Below, piece after piece: positions 1 through 8,870 of a stretch of 64,000 bases of DNA. The first letter of the stretch is position 1, and each line of letters starts with the position of its first letter. The stretch spans positions 109,642-173,641 of the forward strand of contig NZ_WUUL01000009.1 of the NCBI RefSeq assembly GCF_009831235.1. The letters run 5' to 3'. Under the pieces are notes generated by a model. That model saw nothing but the letters and a program-made list of their open reading frames with translations. It ran no database searches and was not told the origin of the DNA. Source of the DNA: Shimazuella alba (GTDB lineage: Bacteria > Bacillota > Bacilli > Thermoactinomycetales > Thermoactinomycetaceae). Made by a program: the position numbers and the translations under genes.

Positions 1-2
1 TA

Positions 3-206
3 ACCACAGGATATGATCAAATAATCACTATCAAGGAATACGATCCTGATAATGCAGATGATGTAATAGCCTCTAATTTGTATCTTGCAGGAAATACATG
101 TCTTTCACGTAATATTCAATCTTGGGTAGATGGAACGAATGGACAAGCCGAGATTTATGTTCAAGTGAATCATGGTGGTTATAACCCGTTCTCTATTTGG
201 GACTGA
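3..206 (+). CDS. Small secreted protein, C-terminal part (runs off the window)
   Basis: The reading frame is open from the window edge to TGA at 204-206 and encodes about 67 residues. They match the C-terminal half of the next gene (733-1143): both share ITIKEYDPDNADDVIA, a Cys in QCLS/TCLS, WVDG, AEIYVQ and the ending FSIWD. It is therefore the upstream copy of a tandem duplication, and its N-terminus with the expected signal peptide lies outside the window. I do not recognise the family. Two cysteines per protein are expected from the neighbour, only one of which is in this fragment. Confidence 0.8.
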   Translation, partial: TTGYDQIITIKEYDPDNADDVIASNLYLAGNTCLSRNIQSWVDGTNGQAEIYVQVNHGGYNPFSIWD

Positions 207-362
207 TCACAAAGACTTCTGTTTCTTATGAAGTGCATCCCCTAAAATAGACATTGGAAAAATCCTTTGGTGATCTTATCTGATCCTGTTAGATAAATAG
301 TTTGGAATAAACAACAAACATTCTAATCTCTTTCTAGCACTTTCATCTTAACAAGACGAGGA

Positions 363-395
363 AAAGCCGTAACCTGACGTAGGTTACGGCTTTTT
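363..395 (+). terminator. Rho-independent terminator after the first secreted-protein gene
   Basis: AAAGCCGTAACCT (363-375) pairs with AGGTTACGGCTTT (381-393) across a five-base loop and runs into T's. It lies about 155 bases after the stop, so the transcript has a long 3' UTR. The rest of 207-580 shows no gene. Confidence 0.85.
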
Positions 396-582
396 AGTAT
401 CTAAATGTTCTCGGTGGTTCTAATTTTAATCAATTGGGACGAAGAGCAAAATTCGCTTGATGTGTGTGTTTTCGCGTCTTCTTGATTTTCTTGCCCACTG
501 CTATTTACTCTTTTTTTTCAATGTCTCTAAGACAGTAGAATGATAACATTTAACAATTTTTTCTTCTAATTTAATAAATTAT

Positions 583-590
583 GCTATAAT
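583..590 (+). promoter_or_regulatory. Extended -10 promoter of the second secreted-protein gene
   Basis: TGCTATAAT (582-590) is a consensus extended -10. Transcription would begin near 597, giving a leader of about 135 bases before the start codon at 733. Confidence 0.55.
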
Positions 591-732
591 TTGATTGATT
601 TTGTAATTGCTTTTTATTTTATTTGATTTACAATTAGTTTCAAGAGGGATATGCCTTTCATCAATATGGTTTCTATTATACTTTTTTATTTTTGTAAACG
701 AATACACTTCAAACAACTGGGAGGTAGACAAA

Positions 733-1143
733 ATGAGTTTAAAAAAGACTGTATTACCAATTCTTATTTCCATTTTCACACTATTGTTACCAGTTTCATC
801 CGCATTTGCAGATTCGGCAGGATGGCAGCGACTGACTTGGGAATCTACACATTGGAATTCCACTCTTAATGCTTGGATTACTGGTGTAAATAATGCACAC
901 GCTTCAGGATATGTAAGAATATGCAATGAATTAACCTCAGGAGGTAGTGGCAGACTTATCACTATCAAGGAATATGATCCTGATAATGCAGATGATGTAA
1001 TAGCCACCAATAAGTATCTGGAACCACAACAATGTCTTTCACATTATATTCAACCTTGGGTAGATGGGGATAATAACAAAGCCGAAATTTATGTTCAATT
1101 AACTAATAATGGTTCATATAGCGCGTTCTCTATTTGGGACTGA
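733..1143 (+). CDS. Small secreted protein of unknown family
   Basis: 136 residues. The ATG at 733 is chosen because GGGAGGT (719-725) sits seven bases before it; longer in-frame starts lack an SD. Residues 1-24 are a classic signal peptide (Lys-Lys, a hydrophobic stretch, then SSAFA-D), so the mature protein is about 110 residues and probably exported. The mature part holds two cysteines (in RICNEL and QQCLSH) that could form one disulfide, many Trp and Asn residues, and ends in FSIWD. The partial gene at 3-206 is a close paralogue. I do not recognise the fold; a small secreted adhesin, toxin or antimicrobial protein are only guesses. Confidence 0.85.
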   Translation: MSLKKTVLPILISIFTLLLPVSSAFADSAGWQRLTWESTHWNSTLNAWITGVNNAHASGYVRICNELTSGGSGRLITIKEYDPDNADDVIATNKYLEPQQCLSHYIQPWVDGDNNKAEIYVQLTNNGSYSAFSIWD

Positions 1144-1581
1144 TCACAAAGAATACTTCTGTCTCTTATAAGTGCAACACCCTAAAATAGACATTGAAAA
1201 AAATTCTTTGATATCTAACCTGTGCCTGTTGCATAAGTAGTTGGAATAAACCAAAAACCCGAATCTTCTGGTAAGATGTGGTTTGCAACTTTATTCACTT
1301 GAAGAGCTAAAATTCCAATCTGTATTAGTCATTTCGAAAATTTTAAATTCGGTGCTGAACGCACGAGCAGCTCGTTGTCGAGCGACCGGTAGTAGTTACT
1401 GCTGGGACCATCCCTTCCCACTGTTAGAACCGGTACTCTGCAATTCCCCATAGCTTTAGGATTCAGAGTTTTTCACAGCAGCAGATGCATGGTCAGCAAT
1501 TTCTGAACTTTCTCCGAGTTCCATCTCAACCCGGCATGTAGGTGCGTCAGGAATCATTTTTAGCACTTGCTGACATTTTTT
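1144..1581. other. Gap between secreted protein gene and CRISPR array
   Basis: The first 110 bases copy the 3' UTR of the upstream paralogue (CCCTAAAATAGACATTG at about 1180 matches about 240). From about 1340 to 1570 the DNA is richer in G+C and shows broken reading frames on the minus strand only. I see no intact gene. It is the trailer side of the array. Confidence 0.5.
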
Positions 1582-3283
1582 ATTTCAATCCACGCTATAG
1601 GGTGCGACGGCTATCCTTAGAAAGAAATTCACTAATAGCAAATTTCAATCCACGCACCCATATAGGGTGCGACCGATAAAGCGCTTAAACAAAAAGAATC
1701 CAGATGAATTTCAATCCACGCACCCATATAGGGTGCGACCCGGTGTTCCTACGGTTGGAGTTATAACCTCACCATCTTTGTCTATAGTGATTTATTTCAA
1801 TCCACGCACCCATATAGGGTGCGACGCTATGTGGATTTGTATTCCTGCGAGCTTGGATTATTTCAATCCACGCACCCATATAGGGTGCGACATCTTTGAC
1901 ATCTGCTTCTTGTCGTATCGAACGTATTTCAATCCACGCACCCATATAGGGTGCGACGAAAGAGATATATCTAGGGTGTTTTATTATAAAATTTCAATCC
2001 ACGCACCCATATAGGGTGCGACAAGAAGTCGCAGCAGGTTTAGAACCTACACAGAAAATTTCAATCCACGCACCCATATAGGGTGCGACTTCCAGCCTTA
2101 CGACGTGATTGCAAGCCGTCCAGTATTTCAATCCACGCACCCATATAGGGTGCGACAGCGATGCAAAGTAACCAATCTCTATAAACAGAGATTTCAATCC
2201 ACGCACCCATATAGGGTGCGACCGACAATGGCAGATTTCAAGGAAACGGGCGAAATTATTTCAATCCACGCACCCATATAGGGTGCGACCCGAATTACTA
2301 GCATCTTTAATGGATGTTAAGAAAATTTCAATCCACGCACCCATATAGGGTGCGACCAAAGCCACAGAAGCCAACAGAGCCACCAAAACAAATTTCAATC
2401 CACGCACCCATATAGGGTGCGACCACGGCGGTGTAGCTGGCATCGTACCGCCAAAATTTCAATCCACGCACCCATATAGGGTGCGACGCGTGGATAATCT
2501 CCCATGTGAGGGGGTTGCTTTGTTATTTCAATCCACGCACCCATATAGGGTGCGACAATACCTTCATTCCACAACATCCATCACATACTTATTTCAATCC
2601 ACGCACCCATATAGGGTGCGACTATGAAGCACAACGCACAACAGACAAAGAAGTATTATTTCAATCCACGCACCCATATAGGGTGCGACCTGCTGATACT
2701 GTGAGAAGAATACGCGATGAAAAATTTCAATCCACGCACCCATATAGGGTGCGACTATGGTGACCACAAAGGACTCTGGTTCTTTGGTGATTTCAATCCA
2801 CGCACCCATATAGGGTGCGACTCTGTAAGGAAAAAGGCATTAGTGATAAACGGATATTTCAATCCACGCACCCATATAGGGTGCGACTGCGCCGCTACCT
2901 CCTGGACAATATGCCATCCAGTATTTCAATCCACGCACCCATATAGGGTGCGACATGGGCTTTCTGGGAACCATTGTTATTAACTTTGATTTCAATCCAC
3001 GCACCCATATAGGGTGCGACTTTTTGATTACCGATGCATCCAGCGGCTTGACAATTTCAATCCACGCACCCATATAGGGTGCGACAAAGCGTAATCGTGA
3101 GAAGTAACATCAAAATAATATTTCAATCCACGCACCCATATAGGGTGCGACATCGAAGCAAAGATAATTGTGCAGCAAACAAAATATTTCAATCCACGCA
3201 CCCATATAGGGTGCGACGGAATACGGATTTATGGACGATCCCAGCAGAACCATTTCAATCCACGCACCCATATAGGGTGCGAC
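1582..3283 (-). CRISPR. Type I-C CRISPR array, 26 repeats and 25 spacers
   Basis: The 32-base repeat, read on the minus strand, begins GTCGCACCCTATATGGGTGC and ends GTGGATTGAAAT, the I-C repeat form with the 3' ATTGAAA handle. Repeats start (plus coordinates) at 1582, 1642, 1708, 1794, 1860, 1926, 1991, 2058, 2125, 2191, 2258, 2325, 2392, 2456, 2525, 2591, 2658, 2724, 2790, 2856, 2923, 2989, 3054, 3120, 3186 and 3252. Spacers are 32-37 bases except one of 54 (1740-1793). The leftmost repeat (1582-1608) has lost ACCCA and is the degenerate trailer end, so the newest spacers are at the right, beside the leader and cas2. The many apparent short ORFs with repeated HPYRVR or APYMGAWIE are translations of the repeat, not genes. 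Confidence 0.98.
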
Positions 3284-3442
3284 AGCGATTTTAATACAAA
3301 AAGAACCAATCCCACATACTTTCCATATTCTATAACGATTTTTCCATTTTAAATTAAAAGTAACCGATATAAAAAGGGAACATATAGACGTCAAAATATG
3401 GTGCGAATGTCCTAGGAAATTCATGTGCGCTAGAGGTTCGCA
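3284..3442 (-). promoter_or_regulatory. CRISPR leader
   Basis: This A+T-rich stretch lies between the cas2 stop and the first repeat, at the end opposite the degenerate repeat. On the minus strand it starts with a GTGCGAACC...GCGCACATGAA block next to cas2 and ends with an A+T-rich tract before repeat 1, where pre-crRNA transcription should begin. Confidence 0.8.
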
Positions 3443-3736
3443 CTAAAAGAGCAATGGGCCCTCGAGATCAATCGAGGCTTTTGCTCCCAAGTGCTCTACC
3501 TTATTTTTATAATTAGAACCACTAATACGGTAAAATCTTAGGCTATCTTCCTCGACATTAATCACATTTGTAAGTGCTATTTTGAGAGCAGTGAATTGTG
3601 TGGTATTCATGATACACTCAAAAACAGAGTTTTGCACCCGTTGTCCATAATTTTGACAGAGTTGCGCTACTTTTCTCAAGCGTTTCTTTCCTTCTGCTGT
3701 AGTTGTACTCACATCATAAGTGACCAAGACTAACAT
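3443..3736 (-). CDS. cas2: CRISPR-associated endonuclease Cas2 (type I-C)
   Basis: 97 residues from the ATG at 3736; a TTG one codon earlier is the alternative. The N-terminus LVLVTYDVST carries the ferredoxin-like first strand with the conserved Asp, and the length is normal for Cas2. Cas2 is the central dimer of the Cas1-Cas2 integrase that inserts new spacers. It follows cas1 by nine bases and is the last gene before the leader. Confidence 0.97.
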   Translation of the reverse strand: MLVLVTYDVSTTTAEGKKRLRKVAQLCQNYGQRVQNSVFECIMNTTQFTALKIALTNVINVEEDSLRFYRISGSNYKNKVEHLGAKASIDLEGPLLF

Positions 3737-3745
3737 CAAAAATCC

Positions 3746-4774
3746 CTACTTCCATAGCAATGGTGGATATTCGTCTAAATCCCCACGCAAAAATCGAGCC
3801 AATAATAAGGCTTGCACAAACGGAACCAATCCCCAAGATATTTTTTCTACCAAATAAGGGTGAGTAAGTTTCTCCTGTTGTTTTTCATGCCAAGCAGACA
3901 AAAATTTTTTTCTGGCTTCATCCGTCATGATCACCGAACCATTTTCTTGCTCAATAAAATCTCTTTTTTGCATCTTTTTCTTATTAATAAGTGATAACAC
4001 AAAACGATCTACATAGACTCCTCGTAGCTCTTCCATTAGATCAAGAGCTAACGACACCCTGCCTGGCCGATCACGGTGCAAAAAACCGACATAAGCATCC
4101 AATCCTACCGTTTCTAGCGCAGCAGCAGTGTTTCCTGCAAGAAGTGTGTAAGCGAACGATAACATCGCATTCACCTTATCTGTAGCAGGTCTGCGTGAAC
4201 GAGCATGGAAGTAGAAGTCTTCTTTTTGCTGTAAAATCATTTGATCAAACACTTTGTTATAACTAGCAGCAGCTTGTCCTTCCCAACCACGCAATTGTTC
4301 CAAATCGGTACAGTTACGTACTTCTGATAGTATCGTTGATAAATGCCGGGATATTTCTTTAAACTGAACAACATCGATACGTTGTTCATAGTCCCGTGTC
4401 ATTCTCTCCAATATCCACTTATGGTTATGAATCTTCCCAGTAATAAAATTTCGTGCGATAGTGGTCGACTGTGTTTCATCTTCTGAGAGCAAATACTGCT
4501 TTTTTCGCAGTAATACATTTCCTTTGCTCTTACCAATCACTCGCGCCTGAAATCGTCCATTTCGCTTGAGAAATACTAGCGAAATATCTCTATCTGCACA
4601 GTAACCCATTAACGCTGGACTTGCTCCTGTATATCCAAAAGTGACAATAGATTCCAAATTATGTGCTGGAAAACGTTTTTTCTCCTTCTCTCGTTCTACG
4701 ATGATGTTATCCCCTTGTAGAGATAAATACGCATCCGGTTCAATAACGAACAAAGTATTGAGCAGTTTTCTCAC
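3746..4774 (-). CDS. cas1: CRISPR-associated integrase Cas1 (type I-C)
   Basis: 342 residues, full length. The three metal ligands expected of Cas1 are visible: Glu165 in RGWEGQAA, His233 in FLHRDRPGR and Asp245 in SLALDLMEE. The protein is the catalytic part of the Cas1-Cas2 complex that joins prespacers to the leader-proximal repeat. The GTG start overlaps the cas4 stop by four bases (GTGA), with GAAGGGAAG upstream as SD, so it is translationally coupled. Confidence 0.98.
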   Translation of the reverse strand: MRKLLNTLFVIEPDAYLSLQGDNIIVEREKEKKRFPAHNLESIVTFGYTGASPALMGYCADRDISLVFLKRNGRFQARVIGKSKGNVLLRKKQYLLSEDETQSTTIARNFITGKIHNHKWILERMTRDYEQRIDVVQFKEISRHLSTILSEVRNCTDLEQLRGWEGQAAASYNKVFDQMILQQKEDFYFHARSRRPATDKVNAMLSFAYTLLAGNTAAALETVGLDAYVGFLHRDRPGRVSLALDLMEELRGVYVDRFVLSLINKKKMQKRDFIEQENGSVIMTDEARKKFLSAWHEKQQEKLTHPYLVEKISWGLVPFVQALLLARFLRGDLDEYPPLLWK

Positions 4775-5430
4775 TCAGCAATCTTCCCTTCAATATAACT
4801 TTTGACTGACTGTTTGCGTAACAATTCAGGTAAACAAACGTGTTGAAGGGAACATTTTTTGCAAAAAGAACCTGTCTTCACTTTTGGCGTATGTTTGCGT
4901 TGATAGTACTGATGCATGCGCTGTGCTATAGCTCTTACTTTGTTCTTTATTGTGTCAGTTAATGGAATCTCTACTCGTCGCTTGATCGAATCATAAAATA
5001 GATAAGCAATCGGAACTTCACAAAGCAGCATTTCCTCCAAACAAATGGCCTGAGCTGCTAATTGTAAAATATCTTCATCTTCTTTCTTGGGTTTGCCACG
5101 TTTGTATTCAACGGGATAAGCGATGTAGGTTCCTTCCTCACCACTTAACTTTACTCCGTTGTCATCGCGCACAAACTCTACTACGTCACAAATTCCCGTA
5201 AACTTGAGCTCATGCGATCGAATCCGCATCCCTCTTACAATCAACTTATTTCCTCGTTTTTCCCTGATCAACGGTTGATCCGCATTGCGATGTAGATACT
5301 GCCCCTCGATGGTTCTATCATTTTCTGCCCATTGATCCTCGAGATAAATCAACGCCCATTGGCGTTGGCAAAACTGGAAATGTTGAATACCAGACAACCA
5401 CAGATACTCATCTTCCTCACTATACCCCAT
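4771..5430 (-). CDS. cas4: CRISPR-associated exonuclease Cas4 (type I-C)
   Basis: 219 residues of the RecB-like nuclease family. Cysteines 21, 190, 193 and 199 would hold the [4Fe-4S] cluster; Asp82, Glu108 and Lys110 (PVEYKRG) form the nuclease motif, with His48 before it. In I-C systems Cas4 trims prespacers by PAM before Cas1-Cas2 integration. The ATG overlaps the end of cas7 by 11 bases and has no clear SD of its own, which suggests coupling. Confidence 0.97.
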   Translation of the reverse strand: MGYSEEDEYLWLSGIQHFQFCQRQWALIYLEDQWAENDRTIEGQYLHRNADQPLIREKRGNKLIVRGMRIRSHELKFTGICDVVEFVRDDNGVKLSGEEGTYIAYPVEYKRGKPKKEDEDILQLAAQAICLEEMLLCEVPIAYLFYDSIKRRVEIPLTDTIKNKVRAIAQRMHQYYQRKHTPKVKTGSFCKKCSLQHVCLPELLRKQSVKSYIEGKIAE

Positions 5431-6289
5431 CGATGATTTTAACCTTTAACCCTGGAATGTCACTGTCATCAAGCTCAATCGCATAGTCGTCAATCGTATT
5501 TGGTTCATCTGTTTTACTTTTTATTTTCAACGCACGATGCACTTTCGCTGAGGAATATTGGCCTAGTTTTGAACTATGCTCCCACCAATACACCTTGTAC
5601 ACTTCCATGCTACCTTCTGGCCTAGCTGAGGAAACATCATTCACAAATAACGTGCGCAGCGTCTCTTTGATCTTTTCAGCATCTTCGTTACTAAATTGCG
5701 TTTTTTCTGCCAATTGTGTGTTGATACTGCCATAAAAGACGTAAACGCCAAAGTCTACCCGATGTTTCATTCCCATCGTGTCGGATCCTTTTATATCGCT
5801 TGTCTCACTATTTACACTTTTGGTGATTTGCATACTGGAAATATCAATCGGATCTATACTGGTTGCTGTATGAATAGAAACCGGTCCTCTCACTCCAACT
5901 GATACTCCTTTTCCTTTCGCCTTACCCTTAAAAGAGAATACCTGCCCAAAACTTCTTACATCGATCCATTCTTGACAAGCAATACTTGCAAACAGGTCAC
6001 TCACATCCTGTTTTTCCTGTAGCAATTTCTCTAATTCTGGATGAGCTTCCGCCCGTGCTTTCAAACTACTGTATCCATCTATTTGTTTGTCATTAGATTG
6101 AACAAACACCATTTCACCCATATCAAGTAATCTATTACGGATTTTCCGTTTTATCGCAACATCAGATATCTCACCATGACCGTCATAGTCTTGACGAGGA
6201 CGGTTACCATTCAATGGATCACCATTAGGATTAGCTTTATGCACCGTTAACACAACCGCGAAATCAATTTTATGATCAAGACTCATCAT
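5420..6289 (-). CDS. cas7: Cascade backbone protein Cas7 (Csd2, type I-C)
   Basis: 289 residues. The N-terminal ANPNGDPLNGNRPRQD and ISDVAIKRKIRN blocks are diagnostic of Csd2/Cas7c. Cas7 polymerises along the crRNA spacer to form the Cascade backbone. AAGGAG seven bases before the ATG fixes the start, which lies 14 bases inside the 3' end of cas8c. Confidence 0.98.
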   Translation of the reverse strand: MMSLDHKIDFAVVLTVHKANPNGDPLNGNRPRQDYDGHGEISDVAIKRKIRNRLLDMGEMVFVQSNDKQIDGYSSLKARAEAHPELEKLLQEKQDVSDLFASIACQEWIDVRSFGQVFSFKGKAKGKGVSVGVRGPVSIHTATSIDPIDISSMQITKSVNSETSDIKGSDTMGMKHRVDFGVYVFYGSINTQLAEKTQFSNEDAEKIKETLRTLFVNDVSSARPEGSMEVYKVYWWEHSSKLGQYSSAKVHRALKIKSKTDEPNTIDDYAIELDDSDIPGLKVKIIDGV

Positions 6290-6656
6290 TACTTATCTCC
6301 TTTTTCCCAAACTCTTTTTGATACAATGCATACCGCTGACTGTAAAGACCATGTAAATATTTCCCGGACAACGATTTGTTATTAAAATCTTCCACCTTTA
6401 TTTTTGCACCAATCTGATCAATCAATTTGTTCAAATCTGCAGCTCTTGCTCCTAATTTCACTTGATATGGTTGCAGTGCAGCTTGGATCATTCCCCAAGT
6501 ACGCTCTGGATGTCGATGAAAAGCATTCATATAACGAATCGCATTCGTTGCGCGTTTTTCCGTCTTATCCATTGCCCTTCGCTCTAAAACGTCAGCAACC
6601 GCAAGCAACCGCCCAAATAAATAACTACGATCTTCATTTGTCAGATCTAATTCCAC
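6276..6656 (-). CDS. cas11c: Cas11c small subunit, internal start inside cas8c
   Basis: Within cas8c, AAGGAGG (6664-6670, minus strand) stands exactly seven bases before an in-frame GTG at 6656, which is codon 496. Translation from it gives a 126-residue protein starting (M)ELDLTNEDRSYLFGR and ending with the Cas8c C-terminus. Type I-C systems are known to make Cas11c this way, from an internal site near the end of cas8c, and the size fits. The helical C-terminal domain would form the Cascade belly. The SD and frame are seen directly; expression is inferred from the family. Confidence 0.8.
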   Translation of the reverse strand: MELDLTNEDRSYLFGRLLAVADVLERRAMDKTEKRATNAIRYMNAFHRHPERTWGMIQAALQPYQVKLGARAADLNKLIDQIGAKIKVEDFNNKSLSGKYLHGLYSQRYALYQKEFGKKEISNDES

Positions 6657-8141
6657 TCCAACTCCTCCTTGTTGTTTATGAATTAGTGCACAGGCTACAC
6701 TCAATGCCTTTTCCCACTCGCCTTCTTCTTTAAAAGCCACAGGATTAGAAGCACGATGGAAAACATTGCGGATGATATCATTTGGAATCGCTCGTCCATC
6801 AATAATGCATGGTAGAAAACGTTCCATCAATCCCTTTACTACTTTTTCATTTACCTGTGGTCCATAGGCGGCTAGGGCAATATTTTGTGTAGATGGAGCA
6901 CCCAAGTAAGTTCTTCCTTGAAATGGATGTAACCAAACACATGTAGTGTGCCAATTCTTCAATTGTTCTAAGTAGTCGTCACTTCGTAACTGACGATAGT
7001 AGAGAACAGCTAATCTACCAGGTGTTGCCGAATCAAGTACAATGATATTGACATTGGGATCAGCTGATAAATCATTTTTTCGCCCTTCAATTGCATTGGC
7101 TACCTGTTTAGCGTAGTGTTCAAAAGTATAGGTTTGTTTCGTTGATTGTGTTTCAAATCCAATATTCAACGCAGCAAGTGTGTCTGCCATTGGATCAGGA
7201 ACAGATTCAACACGGTTGCCCCAAACGAGAAAAACACGATTATCAATGATTTTCGCTTGTTTTTGAATTAGCCACTTTAACGCATTATGTGCCTTCTGTG
7301 ATACATCATAGCTAATATTTGCAGCTTGATTGGCAATATCAAATCTCCCTCGAAAAGTAAAGCCATTATTATCATTGGAAGAAATGAGCTTCGCTTTGTC
7401 ACCAGCATGTCTGATTTTGTTTGCATGTCTGTATGTGCTAGCACGGATTTCGCCAGTGACATAACAATAATCATTTCCATGCAGCTGCTTGTGATAAAAG
7501 CGAATAAAAGATGTATACATCTTCTGATCTTCCCAAACTTTTGGTATTTGTTTTTGAGAAGCGTAAACACGAAAACGGATAAAAGCACCATCTATACTTT
7601 CAGTGATTGTCTGGAAAATTTGCGGTTTATCTCCTCTTGTTTTATCCCATTTTTCAATCAGTTTATTGTTCTCATCTACATGAAGGATACCTTCTTTGAT
7701 CAAATCAGCAATCAATGCCCGTTTCCGCACATACTGATAAATACTTTTCACTTTCTCATCAGCATGAATCGAAGTAGCCCACTGTTTTAATTGTTCTAAG
7801 TAATGAGCAAAAGGCTTCTCCCCTTTGCTGCCTCCATAATCAGCAAAATCACCTGCAACATAACTAAGTTTGTCATGCAAAGGGTACGGCGCTATCTTTG
7901 AGCCTGATCGGCTCGCGGAATCCTCTGTACAAGGAATAACTGTGACATCACCCTTTTTCCCAAGAATGTTAGCTGTGAGAAAATTCCCATCTTCACTAAT
8001 CAAGACCTCGATATGAGCTGTTTGTGTCGTATGGGAAATAGGTAAAAGTGTATATGTCTGATCATTATTTCTCTTCAAGAATTTACCCACTTGATCAAGA
8101 TTCGCTTGATATGTTTCATAAAGCTGTAGTAAATAACTCAT
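6276..8141 (-). CDS. cas8c: Cascade large subunit Cas8c (Csd1, type I-C)
   Basis: 621 residues of the Csd1 family, recognised from its place between cas5 and cas7 and from conserved stretches such as NIIVLDSATPGRLAVLYYR and WHTTCVWLHPF. Cas8c recognises the PAM and holds the crRNA 5' end region of Cascade. The ATG follows the cas5 stop directly (TAA-ATG) with GGGGGTG as SD. The last 126 codons double as cas11c. Confidence 0.96.
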   Translation of the reverse strand: MSYLLQLYETYQANLDQVGKFLKRNNDQTYTLLPISHTTQTAHIEVLISEDGNFLTANILGKKGDVTVIPCTEDSASRSGSKIAPYPLHDKLSYVAGDFADYGGSKGEKPFAHYLEQLKQWATSIHADEKVKSIYQYVRKRALIADLIKEGILHVDENNKLIEKWDKTRGDKPQIFQTITESIDGAFIRFRVYASQKQIPKVWEDQKMYTSFIRFYHKQLHGNDYCYVTGEIRASTYRHANKIRHAGDKAKLISSNDNNGFTFRGRFDIANQAANISYDVSQKAHNALKWLIQKQAKIIDNRVFLVWGNRVESVPDPMADTLAALNIGFETQSTKQTYTFEHYAKQVANAIEGRKNDLSADPNVNIIVLDSATPGRLAVLYYRQLRSDDYLEQLKNWHTTCVWLHPFQGRTYLGAPSTQNIALAAYGPQVNEKVVKGLMERFLPCIIDGRAIPNDIIRNVFHRASNPVAFKEEGEWEKALSVACALIHKQQGGVGVELDLTNEDRSYLFGRLLAVADVLERRAMDKTEKRATNAIRYMNAFHRHPERTWGMIQAALQPYQVKLGARAADLNKLIDQIGAKIKVEDFNNKSLSGKYLHGLYSQRYALYQKEFGKKEISNDES

Positions 8142-8855
8142 TTATTCACCCCCTAACTCTGACCATAATTCATCTGCTGATTGTATATTGGATACATCAA
8201 AATTTTTCATTTTCCAATCAGAAATCGAGCGAATTGCTGTACATTGATCAGGTCGGATAAACTCGATAACACCGTTTTTCATCACTGGATTCCAAAGACG
8301 AACTTCTAATTGTTCACGGCCTGTCTCATCTGGATAATTGATACCATGAACCATTGTTCCAAAATGAATTTCATCGTCGACATCATAAAACCCCTCACCT
8401 TCACCAAATACACAAGGTTCCACATAACCTTGGCATTCACGTGTCCCAAGGAAAATGTCTCGTCTCCCACCCACAGCTAACGACCGTTTGAATATGTTGT
8501 GATGCTTATGTTCGTTGTGATCAAAAGCTAAATCCGGACGATGAGGATTAAAAATAAAATGGGCTCTTACTTGGTAACAAACATCTCGCAGGTAAGTATA
8601 GTTAGCTAGCGTATTTTTGCCATCATTATATTCAAGCGGTCGCACTCCTTTGGATTCCATCTGAATGCGATTCATCACTCGTACCGCATCTACTACCATC
8701 AGTAAAGTTGGCTTCCAATAAATACTTTCTACAATACCTTTTAAAGCTTGATAAGTTGGAACTTGGTACGATAATTTTTCCCCACCTAATTTCATTAGTG
8801 GATCGGTAAATAGAGCATAGTTTCCAGTAAGTTGAAATTCCACACTGTTACGCAA
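8142..8855 (-). CDS. cas5: Cas5c, crRNA-processing Cascade subunit (type I-C)
   Basis: 237 residues. In I-C systems Cas5c replaces Cas6: it cuts pre-crRNA in the repeat and caps the 5' handle. Family features seen are the N-terminal [16 protein letters not shown], the segment [15 protein letters not shown], and [19 protein letters not shown] with the glycine-rich loop. It starts with TTG, supported by GAGGTGAG about five bases upstream and by the correct N-terminus. Confidence 0.96.
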   Translation of the reverse strand: MRNSVEFQLTGNYALFTDPLMKLGGEKLSYQVPTYQALKGIVESIYWKPTLLMVVDAVRVMNRIQMESKGVRPLEYNDGKNTLANYTYLRDVCYQVRAHFIFNPHRPDLAFDHNEHKHHNIFKRSLAVGGRRDIFLGTRECQGYVEPCVFGEGEGFYDVDDEIHFGTMVHGINYPDETGREQLEVRLWNPVMKNGVIEFIRPDQCTAIRSISDWKMKNFDVSNIQSADELWSELGGE

Positions 8856-8870
8856 TCTTTCTCACCTCAC

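Noticed and set aside
1340..1570. G+C-richer stretch beside the array as a possible tracrRNA or anti-CRISPR gene
   Set aside because: Type I-C needs no tracrRNA, there is no repeat complementarity, and no frame is open with an SD.
1667..3294. Many short ORFs on both strands with HPYRVR, NPRTHIGCD or APYMGAWIE repeats
   Set aside because: They are translations of the 32-base CRISPR repeat in different frames.
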